Assembly (NCBI RefSeq): GCF_007859275.1
Contig: NZ_VOHC01000008.1
Location: 1-64,000 of the forward strand
Direction of reading: 5' to 3'
Source of the DNA: Planomicrobium sp. CPCC 101079
GTDB taxonomy: Bacteria; Bacillota; Bacilli; Bacillales_A; Planococcaceae
Length of the DNA: 64,000 nucleotides
Shown here: positions 37,417-47,347 of the stretch, piece after piece
How positions within the stretch are numbered: position 1 is the stretch's first letter
Layout of the letters: the number at the start of each line of letters is the position of its first letter
Program-made: the position numbers and the translations under genes
The notes under the pieces: model-generated
What the model was told of the DNA's origin: nothing
Seen by the model: the letters and a program-made list of their open reading frames with translations, nothing else
Databases searched by the model: none

Positions 37417-39828
37417 TTAAGCTACTACGATATTGATCAACTTTCCTGGAATCGCGATGACTTTGCGGATTTGTTTGCCTTCTGCCGCTTTTTGTACGTG
37501 CTCGTCGGCAAGTGCCGCTGTTTCCAGTTCTTCTTTTGTACTGGCTTTGGCAACAACCAGTTTCGTTTTTACTTTGCCGTTCACTTGAACCACAATTTCA
37601 ACTTCGTCCGAAACCAATTTCGATTCGTCGAATGCCGGCCATGCTTCATAAGCGATGCTTCCGCTGTGGCCCAATTTCTCCCATAGTTCTTCCGCTACGT
37701 GAGGTGCGATTGGAGACAGGAGTTTCACAAAGCCTTCAACGTATTCTTTTGGAATCGAATCGGCTTTATAGCCTTCATTGATAAAGACCATCATTTGCGA
37801 AATAGCTGTATTGAAGCGAAGCGCTTCAAAGTCTTCCGTCACTTTCTTGACCGTCTGGTGGTAGACTTTTTCAAGTTTGCCGTCATTGGCTTCAACCACT
37901 TTCCCGCTCAATTGGTCTTCTTCCATAAGCAAGCGCCATACGCGGTCAAGGAAACGGCGAGAACCGTCAAGGCCATTTGTCGACCAAGCGATCGACGCTT
38001 CAAGCGGCCCCATGAACATTTCGTACATGCGAAGCGTGTCTGCTCCGTGGCTTTCAATGATTTGGTCGGGATTCACGACATTGCCTTTGGATTTCGACAT
38101 TTTTTCGTTGCCTTCTCCTAAAATCATTCCTTGGTTGAACAATTTTTGGAACGGCTCTTTTGTTGATACGACACCGACATCGTAAAGCACTTTATGCCAG
38201 AAGCGCGCATACAACAAATGAAGTACTGCATGCTCTGCACCGCCGATGTAAACATCTACCGGCAGCCAGCGCTTCAAAAGTTCAGGATCTGCAAGCACTT
38301 CGTCGTTAGTCGGATCGATAAAGCGCAAGTAATACCAGCAGCTGCCGGCCCATTGCGGCATCGTGTTCGTTTCACGGCGGCCCTTTAATCCCGTTTCCGG
38401 ATGAACAACATTGACCCACTCCTCGATATTGGCAAGCGGCGATTCACCGGTTCCGCTCGGTTTTATATCGGTAGTCACCGGAAGCGTCAATGGCAAGTCT
38501 TTTTCATCAACAGCAGTCATTGTGCCGTCTTCCCAGTGGATGATCGGAATCGGCTCGCCCCAGTAGCGCTGGCGGCTGAATAGCCAGTCGCGAAGGCGGT
38601 ACGTGATTTTCTTTTCACCGACGCCGTGTTCTTCAAGCCACGAAATCGCTTTGGCAATAGCTTCTTTTTTGTTCAGACCGTTCAAGAAATCGGAATTGAT
38701 CAATTCCCCGTCGCCAGCATATGCTTCGGTTGAGATATCTCCCCCAGAAACAACTTCGACGATCGGCAAATCAAATTGCTTCGCGAATTCATAATCGCGC
38801 TCGTCGTGCGCTGGAACTGCCATGATGGCGCCTGTTCCGTAAGTTGCAAGCACATAATCCGCAATCCAGATCGGCATTTTTTCGCCGCTTACCGGATTGA
38901 CCGCGTAAGCTCCTGTAAATACGCCGGATTTGGTTTTTGCCAAATCAGTCCGTTCCAAATCGCTTTTCGTTTTCACTTCATCGATATAAGCTTCAACCGC
39001 TTCTTTTTGATCAGCCGTCGTAATCTCAGCCACCAATTTATGTTCCGGTGCCAAAACCGCATAGGTTGCACCAAAAATCGTGTCCGGACGCGTTGTGAAC
39101 GCTCGGAAAGAATGCCCGTTGCCATCCACTTGGAATTCAAGTTCCGCCCCTTCGGATTTCCCGATCCAGTTGCGCTGCATGTCTTTCAGGCTTTCCGGCC
39201 AGTCAAGTTCATCCAGATCTTCAAGCAGACGGTCTGCGTACTCGGTGATGCGCAACACCCATTGGCGCATCGGGCGGCGCTCAACCGGATGTCCGCCGCG
39301 TTCGGATTTGCCGTCGACTACTTCTTCGTTTGCCAGTACTGTGCCAAGTGCCGGGCACCAGTTTACAGCCACTTCATCCACATAGGCGAGGCCTTTATTG
39401 TACAGCTGGATGAAAATCCACTGTGTCCATTTATAATAAGCCGGATCCGTCGTATTGATTTCACGGTCCCAATCATATGAAAAGCCAAGTTCCTGAATTT
39501 GGCGCTTGAACGTTGCGATGTTCTTCTCAGTAAACTCAGCAGGATCATTTCCGGTATCAAGTGCATATTGTTCAGCAGGCAGGCCAAATGCGTCCCAGCC
39601 CATTGGATGAAGGACGTTATAGCCTTGCATGCGTTTCATGCGGCTTAAAATATCCGTTGCTGTATAGCCTTCTGGATGGCCTACATGTAGCCCGGCACCC
39701 GAAGGATACGGGAACATATCAAGAGCGTAAAATTTCTCTTTGGACTCGTCGTTGTCCATTTTGAACGTTTTGTTGTCGGCCCAATATTTCTGCCACTTTT
39801 TTTCAACTTCTTTGTGCTTGAATGTCAT
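37417..39828 (-). CDS. leuS: Leucyl-tRNA synthetase
   Basis: An 803-residue class Ia synthetase charging tRNA-Leu. The HIGH-type motif is [17 protein letters not shown] near residue 40. The CP1 editing domain (about 220-415) includes [13 protein letters not shown] and [15 protein letters not shown]. The KMSKS loop is present as [15 protein letters not shown] near residue 575, followed by the anticodon-binding and C-terminal domains. The length is that of Bacillus LeuS. AGGAGG precedes the ATG, and a T-box leader upstream controls it. Confidence 0.98.
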   Translation of the reverse strand: MTFKHKEVEKKWQKYWADNKTFKMDNDESKEKFYALDMFPYPSGAGLHVGHPEGYTATDILSRMKRMQGYNVLHPMGWDAFGLPAEQYALDTGNDPAEFTEKNIATFKRQIQELGFSYDWDREINTTDPAYYKWTQWIFIQLYNKGLAYVDEVAVNWCPALGTVLANEEVVDGKSERGGHPVERRPMRQWVLRITEYADRLLEDLDELDWPESLKDMQRNWIGKSEGAELEFQVDGNGHSFRAFTTRPDTIFGATYAVLAPEHKLVAEITTADQKEAVEAYIDEVKTKSDLERTDLAKTKSGVFTGAYAVNPVSGEKMPIWIADYVLATYGTGAIMAVPAHDERDYEFAKQFDLPIVEVVSGGDISTEAYAGDGELINSDFLNGLNKKEAIAKAISWLEEHGVGEKKITYRLRDWLFSRQRYWGEPIPIIHWEDGTMTAVDEKDLPLTLPVTTDIKPSGTGESPLANIEEWVNVVHPETGLKGRRETNTMPQWAGSCWYYLRFIDPTNDEVLADPELLKRWLPVDVYIGGAEHAVLHLLYARFWHKVLYDVGVVSTKEPFQKLFNQGMILGEGNEKMSKSKGNVVNPDQIIESHGADTLRMYEMFMGPLEASIAWSTNGLDGSRRFLDRVWRLLMEEDQLSGKVVEANDGKLEKVYHQTVKKVTEDFEALRFNTAISQMMVFINEGYKADSIPKEYVEGFVKLLSPIAPHVAEELWEKLGHSGSIAYEAWPAFDESKLVSDEVEIVVQVNGKVKTKLVVAKASTKEELETAALADEHVQKAAEGKQIRKVIAIPGKLINIVVA

Positions 39829-39937
39829 GTCCAGTTCCTCCTCATTAAAAAGCGGAAACGGCCAAAAGGCCGGTGTTGCTTGTTGAACCTAACTCCCCCG
39901 CTCTAGAAAGCTCGGCATTTATAGCAGAATAAATAAA

Positions 39938-40165
39938 AACTCCCGTCCCTTAAATAAAATAAGGGACGGGAGTTTTCCCGCGGTACCACCCAAATTAGCG
40001 ATCGCTCGCTCAACTTGACTCCTTAACGCGGAAAACGGTGTATCTTACTCTAGTTCACATACACTGACTCCAAGGCGAGTTCAATTGCGCTTTTCGCCGG
40101 CTCACACCACCCGCCGGCTCTCTTGGGAAAAAAAGCAATCTACTGATCCTCTTCGCTGTCATTTG
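39938..40165 (-). promoter_or_regulatory. leuS T-box leader (tRNA-Leu responsive)
   Basis: TGGGTGGTACCGCG lies at 39992-39979 on the minus strand. The terminator stem ACTCCCGTCCCTTA / TAAGGGACGGGAGT (39974-39939 region) with a T-tract follows. Upstream, AGAGAGCCGGCGGG and GTGTGAGCCGGCG match distal stem I. The specifier appears to be CUC (Leu) in TGAACTCG at 40079-40077, followed by a purine. The remainder of the 39829-40210 gap, toward the start codon, holds the ribosome site and nothing else recognisable. Confidence 0.9.
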
Positions 40166-40210
40166 CTATTGTTATTTATTTTAGACGAAGCACCGTTATT
40201 TGGCAATAGT

Positions 40211-40867
40211 TTAGGATACTTTAACATGATCTGTGTTAAGTGGCGCACCTGTCGAATCGATAATGTCCTGGACGCTATACCCTTCGAAAACTTCGGTCAG
40301 CACCAAGCCGTTCTCCGTCACTTCGATCACGGCGCGTTCGGTAATGATTTTATTGACTACGCCTTTGCCTGTCAGCGGCAGTTCGCATTGTTTCTTGATT
40401 TTCGCAGAGCCATCTTTTGATACATGGTCCATAATGACAATGACTTTTTTTGCCCCGTGGACAAGATCCATTGCACCGCCCATCCCCTTGATCATTTTTC
40501 CTGGAATCATCCAGTTAGCCAAATCGCCTTTTTCCGATACTTCCATCCCGCCGAGTATCGCCACGTCGATATGGCCGCCGCGAATCATTGCAAACGATTC
40601 AGCACTTGTGAAAAACGCAGAACCGGGAATCGTCGAAACCGTTTCTTTTCCGGCATTGATCAGATCCGGATCCACTTCGTCTTCTGTCGGATATGGACCG
40701 ATGCCCAGCAAACCATTTTCAGATTGCAGCACAACGCTTTTGTTCTCAGAAATGAAGTTGGCGACTAGCGTCGGCATTCCAATTCCGAGATTGACGTAAT
40801 CGCCGTCTTTGATTTCTTTTTCAGCACGCCTAGCTATGCGTTCTCTTACTAATTGTTTCTCATCCAC
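40211..40867 (-). CDS. scoB: 3-oxoacid CoA-transferase subunit B
   Basis: A 218-residue beta subunit of a succinyl-CoA:3-oxoacid (acetoacetate) CoA-transferase. The catalytic glutamate lies in [15 protein letters not shown] near residue 50 and forms the CoA thioester. [15 protein letters not shown] and [16 protein letters not shown] are family blocks. The start is GTG behind GGGCGGGG; an overlapping ATG is out of frame. It follows scoA by 18 bases. No clear terminator separates it from the leuS leader. Confidence 0.92.
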   Translation of the reverse strand: MDEKQLVRERIARRAEKEIKDGDYVNLGIGMPTLVANFISENKSVVLQSENGLLGIGPYPTEDEVDPDLINAGKETVSTIPGSAFFTSAESFAMIRGGHIDVAILGGMEVSEKGDLANWMIPGKMIKGMGGAMDLVHGAKKVIVIMDHVSKDGSAKIKKQCELPLTGKGVVNKIITERAVIEVTENGLVLTEVFEGYSVQDIIDSTGAPLNTDHVKVS

Positions 40868-40885
40868 AAGATTCCCCGCCCTTTC

Positions 40886-41578
40886 TTAAACTGTTCGAGT
40901 TGTTAAACGTTCAATGCGTTTTTCTTGTTTCGCCTGCAAAAGTCCTTGCACATAAATGCTTGGAGTGTGGACATGGTTCGGATCAATTTCTCCGGTAGCC
41001 ACAATCTCCTCCACTTCGGCAATCGTTATCTTGCCTGCCGCGGCAGCCAAAGGATTAAAGTTTTGTGCCGTCTTGTTATAGACAAGGTTGCCCATTTTAT
41101 CAGCTTTGGCAGCGCGCACCAATGCGAAATCCGCTCTTAACGCATGCTCAAGCACATATTCTTTGCCATCGAATTCGCGGATTTCCTTGCCTTCCGCAAC
41201 AGTCGTCCCAACTCCAGCTGGCGTGAAAAACGCCGGGATTCCAGCTCCGCCAGCACGCATTTTTTCAGCTAAAGTTCCTTGCGGCGTCAATTCAACTTCA
41301 ATTTCGCCGGACAGCACTTGTCGTTCGAATTCTTTGTTTTCACCTACATACGAACCAATCATTTTTTTGATTTGTTTATTTTTCAACAGCAATCCGAGAC
41401 CCCAATCATCTACCCCGCAGTTGTTCGAAATTACAGTCAGATCAGTTACCCCTTTATCTACCAGCGCTAAAATCAATTGTTCCGGGATCCCCACTAAACC
41501 GAACCCGCCAACCATGATTGTCGCGCCGTCCTGTATTTGCTCCACTGCTTCTTGAGCAGATCCATAAATCGGTTTCAT
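40886..41578 (-). CDS. scoA: 3-oxoacid CoA-transferase subunit A
   Basis: A 230-residue alpha subunit. It has [48 protein letters not shown] and [20 protein letters not shown], all close to B. subtilis ScoA. With ScoB it moves CoA between succinyl-CoA and acetoacetate, feeding ketone bodies and branched-chain breakdown products into acetyl-CoA. AAGGGGGG precedes the ATG. A cre-like site 42 bases upstream suggests glucose repression through CcpA. Confidence 0.93.
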   Translation of the reverse strand: MKPIYGSAQEAVEQIQDGATIMVGGFGLVGIPEQLILALVDKGVTDLTVISNNCGVDDWGLGLLLKNKQIKKMIGSYVGENKEFERQVLSGEIEVELTPQGTLAEKMRAGGAGIPAFFTPAGVGTTVAEGKEIREFDGKEYVLEHALRADFALVRAAKADKMGNLVYNKTAQNFNPLAAAAGKITIAEVEEIVATGEIDPNHVHTPSIYVQGLLQAKQEKRIERLTTRTV

Positions 41579-41619
41579 CCAAAGCCCCCCTTTTAAAATC
41601 CAGTGATTGAATCGTTCCG

Positions 41620-41634
41620 GTAAAGCGCTTTCAT
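41620..41634 (-). promoter_or_regulatory. Probable cre (CcpA) site upstream of scoAB
   Basis: The minus strand reads ATGAAAGCGCTTTAC, which fits WTGNAANCGNWNNCW at all but the penultimate position and has the strong AAAGCGCTTT core. It lies about 42 bases before the scoA start, near or just after the likely promoter. Confidence 0.6.
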
Positions 41635-41703
41635 ATACAATTTAAGCAAACTCTCCAATAAAAGGCAATCCGGAAAAGCGGAAGCAATTGAGTCAACCAC
41701 TTC

Positions 41704-41745
41704 TAAATAAATAAAACCAGCGGCCCATTCCAGGCCGCCGGTCGC
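41704..41745 (-). terminator. Terminator of the MFS transporter gene
   Basis: ACCGGCGGCC pairs with GGGCCGCTGGT on the minus strand, followed by a T-rich tract. Confidence 0.8.
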
Positions 41746-41748
41746 TTT

Positions 41749-42945
41749 TCACTGCATATAATTTTCTTGAAGCTGTTCTTTCTTCGCTCTTTTCAATGGA
41801 TAATCGTATAAGAGCGAAGTGGCGATGGAAACGCTGACCAATAAAGTAATGACCAAGAAAAGCGCTGGCATTCCATACAAATCCACCATCAATCCTCCAA
41901 AAAGCGGGCCGATCATGCGGCCGCTTGTTGCTACGCTGTTGACAATGCCTTGATAAAATCCTTCTCGGCCTTTTGGCGCCAATTGGTTGGCAAGTGCCGG
42001 TACAGCAGGCCATACAAACATTTCGCCAATAGTCAAAATGACCATCGCGATAATGAACATACTGAATTCTTCAGCAAATGCGACCACGATATATGACACC
42101 ATCATAATGATGATGCCGATCACCAACTGGCGTTTGATATTGTCTTCGATTCGTTTAATGATTGGTTGGATGAAGGGCTGGCCCAAAACGATCAATAAAC
42201 CGTTGACTGTCCAAAGGAGGCTATACTGCGGAAGAGTGATTCCAATCTCCTGTGTATATGTGGAAATTGTGGACTGCCACTGGACATAGCCGATCCAGCA
42301 AAGCAAGTAGCCTATCGATACAATCATCAGTGCATAAAAAGGTGCAGCTTTGCGGATTTTCTTTTTCTCGTTAAAAACCGACGTATGGCTCATTGGCGAA
42401 ATTGACAACGACTTGAATCCAAAACAGGCGATCAAAAAGAAAAGAATGTACATCCCTAAGTTCGCCGCAAAAATATAATCAAAACTGTATGCGGCCAAAA
42501 ATCCTGCAAGTGCGGGACCGATTGCGACGCCGACATTTTGTGCCAGATAAATGGCATTGAACGCCTTTCTTCCGCCTTCTGGCCAGACAGTTCCCACCAT
42601 TGCATACATGCTTGGAAAAACAATTCCCCCGCTAAAACCGATGATGGTATAAAAAACGGCAAATTGCATAAAATCGTGCCAAACCGTCAGACCAGTAAGC
42701 GCAAGTGTAGTCACGATGATTCCGCCCATGATAGAACGGTATCCCCCAATTCTGTCAAAAAGCAGGCCGCCAAGCAAGTTGCCGATAATTGCCGCTCCTG
42801 CGTTCACCATTAATACAAGCCCGGCAACCGACAAAGATTTCCCTAGATAATCATGCATATATATAGTAGTTAACGGCCATAAAAATGAATTCCCTGTAAC
42901 GTTCACGAGCATTCCGATAATCAATAGCCAGACGCGTTTAGGCAT
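41749..42945 (-). CDS. MFS transporter, DHA1-like, substrate unknown
   Basis: A 398-residue major facilitator with about 12 membrane segments. The loop between segments 2 and 3 is GGLLFDRIGGYRSIMGG, the usual MFS signature position. YAMVGTVWPEGGRKAFNAIYLAQNVGVAIGP is a distinctive block split by the end of segment 4. The C-terminal tail is basic and short. A multidrug or metabolite exporter is plausible, but the sequence gives no substrate. AAAGGAAG precedes the ATG. It is transcribed alone, with its own terminator. Confidence 0.85.
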   Translation of the reverse strand: MPKRVWLLIIGMLVNVTGNSFLWPLTTIYMHDYLGKSLSVAGLVLMVNAGAAIIGNLLGGLLFDRIGGYRSIMGGIIVTTLALTGLTVWHDFMQFAVFYTIIGFSGGIVFPSMYAMVGTVWPEGGRKAFNAIYLAQNVGVAIGPALAGFLAAYSFDYIFAANLGMYILFFLIACFGFKSLSISPMSHTSVFNEKKKIRKAAPFYALMIVSIGYLLCWIGYVQWQSTISTYTQEIGITLPQYSLLWTVNGLLIVLGQPFIQPIIKRIEDNIKRQLVIGIIIMMVSYIVVAFAEEFSMFIIAMVILTIGEMFVWPAVPALANQLAPKGREGFYQGIVNSVATSGRMIGPLFGGLMVDLYGMPALFLVITLLVSVSIATSLLYDYPLKRAKKEQLQENYMQ

Positions 42946-43101
42946 TCCAGTCTTCCTTTCATTCTAAATTCCAAGAGTCATTGTATTCTTTTTAAAGCTT
43001 CCCGACAAGAGAAATATTTCGTGACCCGTAAAAACAGAGTTTTCTGCCGTTGAAGCCCTTTTTTAACACATGCTACAATACGATGAGAGGAGTTGTTTTT
43101 T

Positions 43102-44055
43102 ATGGAAACTGCATTGCCCTTTTCTTCAAATGGCAAACGGTACTACACATGGAATCGCCATTTGCGCGACCATTTTGGCTTTAAAGTGATGAAAATTGCA
43201 TTGGACGCCGGATTTGACTGCCCGAACCGCGATGGCACTGTCGCCCATGGCGGCTGTACATTCTGCAGCGTCGCCGGATCAGGTGATTTTGCCGGTGACC
43301 GGATTGATTCTATTCCGGTCCAATTCGAAAAAATAAAATCAAAGATGCACCAAAAATGGAAAGACGGCAAATACATGGCCTATTTCCAGGCCTATACAAA
43401 TACGCATGCCCCGCTTGCAGTCATTAAAGAAAAATTTGAAGCGGCGCTTGAACAGGAAAATGTCGTCGGTTTGAGCATTGCAACGCGTCCCGACTGTTTG
43501 CCGGACGACGTTGTCGATTATTTGGCTGAGCTGAACGAACGCACCTATCTTTGGGTGGAACTAGGCTTGCAGACAGTCCATGAACGGACGGCATTGCTCG
43601 TCAACCGCGCCCATGATTTCTCTTCATATGTTGAGGGAGTTGAGAAGCTCCGCAAACGCGGCATCCGTGTTTGCACCCACATCATTAATGGCTTGCCGCT
43701 TGAAGACCGGGATATGATGATGGAAACCGCCCGCGAAGTGGCGAAGCTCGATGTGCAAGGCATCAAGATCCATTTGCTGCATTTATTGAAAGGCACGCCA
43801 ATGGTCAAGCAATACGAAAAAGGCATGGTGGAATTTTTGGAAAAGCAGGAATACATCAATCTGGTCGCCGATCAACTGGAAGTGCTGCCTCCCCAAATGG
43901 TAGTCCAGCGCATCACCGGGGATGGTCCGATTGATTTGATGATCGGGCCGATGTGGAGCGTCAACAAATGGGATGTTTTGAACGGCATTGACACGGAATT
44001 ATTGCGCCGTGAAAGCTGGCAAGGCAAACTTTTTACTGGGAGTGCGACATCATGA
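43102..44055 (+). CDS. mnmL: MnmL (YtqA), radical SAM enzyme of tRNA mnm5s2U synthesis
   Basis: A 317-residue radical SAM protein of the TIGR01212/YtqA group. The [4Fe-4S] cysteines lie in FDCPNRDGTVAHGGCTFC near residues 35-50, with the first cysteine set wide of the CxxC pair as in Elp3-like proteins. IATRPDCLPDDVVDYL and LWVELGLQTVHE follow. B. subtilis YtqA has been reported as MnmL, acting with MnmM on the wobble uridine of tRNAs for Glu, Gln and Lys in species without MnmC. GAGGAG precedes the ATG at 43102; three more upstream codons begin at a TTG without support. It overlaps mnmM by four bases. Confidence 0.88.
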   Translation: METALPFSSNGKRYYTWNRHLRDHFGFKVMKIALDAGFDCPNRDGTVAHGGCTFCSVAGSGDFAGDRIDSIPVQFEKIKSKMHQKWKDGKYMAYFQAYTNTHAPLAVIKEKFEAALEQENVVGLSIATRPDCLPDDVVDYLAELNERTYLWVELGLQTVHERTALLVNRAHDFSSYVEGVEKLRKRGIRVCTHIINGLPLEDRDMMMETAREVAKLDVQGIKIHLLHLLKGTPMVKQYEKGMVEFLEKQEYINLVADQLEVLPPQMVVQRITGDGPIDLMIGPMWSVNKWDVLNGIDTELLRRESWQGKLFTGSATS

Positions 44056-44615
44056 GCTTGCAGCGTGTTTTGCCTTTCACAAAAAGCTTGCTGGAACAAA
44101 TTGTGGCAAGTGGCGACCGGGTTATTGATGCGACTGCCGGTAATGGCCATGATACGCTTTTTCTTGCCCAGCTTACCGGACCGGACGGCACAGTCTTTGC
44201 TTTCGACATCCAAAAAGAAGCGATTGAAGCGACGAAAACCCGTGTAGAAGGATTCCATCATGTCCGTCTGATCCATGACAGCCATGCGAAAATCAGCGAA
44301 TATGTGGATTCCCCAATTTCTGCAGCGGTCTTCAATCTCGGCTATTTGCCAAAAGGCGACCACAGCATTATCACAAAGTCCCAAAGCACCCTTTCGGCTA
44401 TGGAACAATGCCTAGAATTGCTCCAGCCGAATGGGCTGCTGTTAGTGGTCATTTACAGCGGGCATGAAGGCGGCAGTGAAGAACGGGATGCCGTTATGGA
44501 ATTTGTCCGTACACTTCCCCAAACCAATTTCGACGTCTTGCAATATGGCTTCATCAACCAACAGCACTCACCTCCTTTTCTTGTTGCAGTTGAAAAGAAG
44601 CTTAAAAAAAATTAA
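44052..44615 (+). CDS. mnmM: MnmM (YtqB), tRNA wobble-uridine methyltransferase
   Basis: A 187-residue class I SAM-dependent methyltransferase. VIDATAGNGHDTLFLAQL is the SAM site (about 26-44), AFDIQKEAIEATK binds the ribose, and FNLGYLPKGDHS is the NPPY-type catalytic motif in the form typical of YtqB. The B. subtilis enzyme methylates nm5s2U to mnm5s2U in tRNA. Translation is coupled to mnmL through an ATGA overlap, with GGGAGTG upstream. Together the two genes replace the bifunctional MnmC of enterobacteria. Confidence 0.92.
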   Translation: MSLQRVLPFTKSLLEQIVASGDRVIDATAGNGHDTLFLAQLTGPDGTVFAFDIQKEAIEATKTRVEGFHHVRLIHDSHAKISEYVDSPISAAVFNLGYLPKGDHSIITKSQSTLSAMEQCLELLQPNGLLLVVIYSGHEGGSEERDAVMEFVRTLPQTNFDVLQYGFINQQHSPPFLVAVEKKLKKN

Positions 44616-44629
44616 TTTCACCTATGAGA

Positions 44630-44671
44630 GAAGGACAGCTGTTTCAACATTGGCATCTGTCCTTCTTTTTT
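44630..44671 (+). terminator. mnmLM terminator
   Basis: AAGGACAG pairs with CTGTCCTT across an 18-base loop and is followed by TTTTTT. Confidence 0.7.
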
Positions 44672-44803
44672 GATCTGCCATTAATATGATTTCGTCGGTT
44701 TTAGGGCTTTACCTTCACAGCAAAAGGGTATGTAGATAAGTAATAACAAACCAGCCGTTCCTGGATTCACGACATAAAAGCCAAAAAGAAGAAGGGGATT
44801 TTA

Positions 44804-46282
44804 ATGACAAAGAAAATCGATAAAACCGAAATCGGATGGAATTTAGACAATAGTTATGCCAGCCTTCCGGATAAATTTTATACGAGCATGAACCCGAACC
44901 CTGTAAGCTCACCCAAGCTCGCCATTCTTAACAAGCCGCTAGCGGGCCACTTAGGATTGAACGCCGAGGCGCTTGAGAGTGAAGAAGGTGTAGCGGTGCT
45001 TGCCGGTAACCGGGCTCCTGAAGGAGGGAATCCTCTTGCCCAGGCTTATGCCGGACACCAATTCGGCTATTTGACAATGCTTGGCGATGGGCGCGCGTTG
45101 CTTCTTGGTGAACAAATTACACCAGATGGGCAGCGATTCGATATCCAGTTAAAAGGTTCAGGAAGAACAGCCTACTCACGCGGTGGCGATGGCCGGGCAG
45201 CGTTAGGACCAATGCTGCGTGAATACATTATCAGCGAAGCAATGCATGCTCTTGGCATTCCGACAACCCGCAGCTTGGCAGTTGTCGCGACCGGTGAAAC
45301 CATTCGCCGTGAAACCGGATTTCTGCCTGGCGCTGTGTTAACCCGTGTAGCGGCCAGCCATTTGCGTGTCGGCACGTTTCAATATGCCGCAGGGGCAGGA
45401 TCGATTGACGAGGTTCGGGCTCTTGCAGATTATGCCTTGCAGCGCCACTTTCCGGAAATTGATTCTAAGGATCCAGAGCGCTACTTGAAATTGTTCCAGG
45501 AAGTGGCCAAACGCCAAGCCTTATTAATTGCTAAATGGCAGCTAGTGGGCTTTATCCATGGCGTCATGAACACCGACAATATGGCGATCAGCGGCGAAAC
45601 CATCGACTACGGCCCATGCGCCTTTATGGATGTTTATCACCCAAAAACGGTGTTCAGCTCGATTGACGCACAAGGCCGCTATGCTTACAACAACCAGCCG
45701 ATTATCGGCGGATGGAACTTGGCACGTTTTGTGGAGACCTTATTGCCGCTCTTGCATGACGAGCAAGAAGAAGCGGTTGCAATCGCCCAAACCCAGCTGA
45801 AGGTTTATGCGGAACAGTTCCACGAAAATTGGCATGCTGGCATGCGTTCCAAGCTTGGCCTTTTCAATGAAGAAGCAGAAGATGAATCATTAATCGACGA
45901 TTTGTTGAAATTAATGCAAGAACACGAAGCTGATTACACCAATACCTTTGTAGCTTTGACTTTCGGCAAACTGGAAGCGGCAGAATTATTCGAGGCACCT
46001 GAATTTACCGAATGGCATAGCCGTTGGCAAGAACGACTCAGCCGGCAGCAGCAATCAAAAGAAGAAGTACTAGAGTTGATGCGCAGCAGCAATCCCGCAG
46101 TCATTCCGCGGAACCACCGAGTAGAAGCCGCGCTTGAAGCTGCGGTCAAAGGAGATTACCGCGTTCTTGAACGCTTGCTTGCTGTTTTGGCAGATCCGTT
46201 TGCACACTCCACAGAACAGGCGGAATACGCCCAGCCGCCAGAACCAACAAGCGGTCCTTACCAAACATTTTGCGGCACTTGA
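44804..46282 (+). CDS. selO: SelO/YdiU protein adenylyltransferase (AMPylator)
   Basis: A 492-residue SelO pseudokinase. Members move AMP from ATP to Ser, Thr or Tyr of target proteins, with ATP bound upside down relative to kinases, and have been linked to oxidative stress. Motifs are [60 protein letters not shown] and the C-terminal [12 protein letters not shown]. In some eukaryotes and bacteria the C-terminus has selenocysteine; here the ending is QTFCGT with ordinary Cys. AAGGGG precedes the ATG. It is a single gene. Confidence 0.95.
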   Translation: MTKKIDKTEIGWNLDNSYASLPDKFYTSMNPNPVSSPKLAILNKPLAGHLGLNAEALESEEGVAVLAGNRAPEGGNPLAQAYAGHQFGYLTMLGDGRALLLGEQITPDGQRFDIQLKGSGRTAYSRGGDGRAALGPMLREYIISEAMHALGIPTTRSLAVVATGETIRRETGFLPGAVLTRVAASHLRVGTFQYAAGAGSIDEVRALADYALQRHFPEIDSKDPERYLKLFQEVAKRQALLIAKWQLVGFIHGVMNTDNMAISGETIDYGPCAFMDVYHPKTVFSSIDAQGRYAYNNQPIIGGWNLARFVETLLPLLHDEQEEAVAIAQTQLKVYAEQFHENWHAGMRSKLGLFNEEAEDESLIDDLLKLMQEHEADYTNTFVALTFGKLEAAELFEAPEFTEWHSRWQERLSRQQQSKEEVLELMRSSNPAVIPRNHRVEAALEAAVKGDYRVLERLLAVLADPFAHSTEQAEYAQPPEPTSGPYQTFCGT

Positions 46283-46294
46283 AGTACAGTAAAC

Positions 46295-46334
46295 TAAAAA
46301 ATGCCAGGCGGATTAAGCCGCCTGGCGTTTTTTC
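46295..46334. terminator. Bidirectional terminator between selO and the LLM oxidoreductase
   Basis: GCCAGGCGG pairs with CCGCCTGGC, with A/T tracts on both sides. The stop of the leftward gene lies in the loop. Confidence 0.85.
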
Positions 46335-47326
46335 ATTTCTTCAGCAACCAATTGGAAGGTTTTTAGTTTCGCTTGGAAATCGTAAGCGATTGAGACTAGC
46401 ATCACTTCATCCGCCCCGTAGGATGCGGCCAAATGTTCCAGCTTGTCCACCACTTGGGAAGGCGTTCCGACAATCATTCTCCGGCGGTTTTCTTCAACAA
46501 GGAGCCGTTCAAATTTAGAATATGGATAATTCATTGCTCTTTCCGGTGGCGGTGTGCCTTTTGACGGCATTCCTTGCGCACCCATAGCAAGCGCTAAATC
46601 CATTGATGAAGCCACGCGTTCCGCTTCCTCTTCCGTTTCCTGGCACACTACAAAAATGGCGACTCCTTGATAAGGGGCGCTGCCGCCATTAGAAACAAAG
46701 CGGTCGCGGTATGTACGCGCGAAACTTTGGCCGCCTTCCCCGTTGATAAACTGGGCGAACATATAAGGCAGCCCTTTTTCAGCCGCAAGTTCCGCTGAAC
46801 TTTGGCTCGAACCCAATACCCAAATCGGCGGCGGCGATTCCGTGACAGGCGTTGCCTTCATTCCGTAATACTGGTGCTCTTCAGGAATGGAATCGGTCAA
46901 ATACATGCGAAGATCGTCGATTTGGGCAGGAAAACGGCTAGCATCCCGCTTGCCGCCCTCATTCAGCGCGTAGCTCGCACGCGGCATGCCGCCTGGTGCC
47001 CGCCCGACGCCCACGTCAATACGCTTTGGATACAGCGCTTCAAGCAATTTGAAATTCTCTGCCACTTTAAACGCTGAATAATGTGGCAGCATGACCCCTC
47101 CAGAGCCAAGCCTGATTTTCCTAGTCACTGCACCTAAATGGGCAATGAGCACTTCCGGTGAAGATCCGGCGAGCGTCGTTGCATCATGGTGCTCAGAAAC
47201 CCAGAACCGGGTATAGCCCCATTCCTCCGCTTTTTTCGCCAATTCAGCGGTTTGTTTTAATGCTTCTTGCGGGGTGCTGCCTTCTGATATAGGCGATTGA
47301 TCAAGTATGCTATATTTCAAAACCAT
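46313..47326 (-). CDS. LLM-class (luciferase-like) flavin-dependent oxidoreductase
   Basis: A 337-residue bacterial luciferase-like monooxygenase of the MsnO8/YhbW subgroup. SILDQSPISEGSTPQEALKQ at the start and RFWVSEHHDATTLAGSSPEV, LGSGGVMLPHYSAFKVAENF and VGVGRAPGG are family blocks, and the FMN site is formed by the TIM barrel. IWVLGSSQSSAELAAEKGL lies near residue 170. The substrate is unknown. GGAGGGAC precedes the ATG. The gene is 22 bases downstream of the YtpA-like hydrolase, so the two are probably cotranscribed. Confidence 0.87.
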   Translation of the reverse strand: MVLKYSILDQSPISEGSTPQEALKQTAELAKKAEEWGYTRFWVSEHHDATTLAGSSPEVLIAHLGAVTRKIRLGSGGVMLPHYSAFKVAENFKLLEALYPKRIDVGVGRAPGGMPRASYALNEGGKRDASRFPAQIDDLRMYLTDSIPEEHQYYGMKATPVTESPPPIWVLGSSQSSAELAAEKGLPYMFAQFINGEGGQSFARTYRDRFVSNGGSAPYQGVAIFVVCQETEEEAERVASSMDLALAMGAQGMPSKGTPPPERAMNYPYSKFERLLVEENRRRMIVGTPSQVVDKLEHLAASYGADEVMLVSIAYDFQAKLKTFQLVAEEMKKRQAA

Positions 47327-47347
47327 TGGTGTCCCTCCATATGCCCA

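Noticed and set aside
46200-46282. Selenocysteine at the SelO C-terminus
   Set aside because: The penultimate region is encoded by an ordinary Cys codon and the stop is not followed by a SECIS-like hairpin, only by a terminator.
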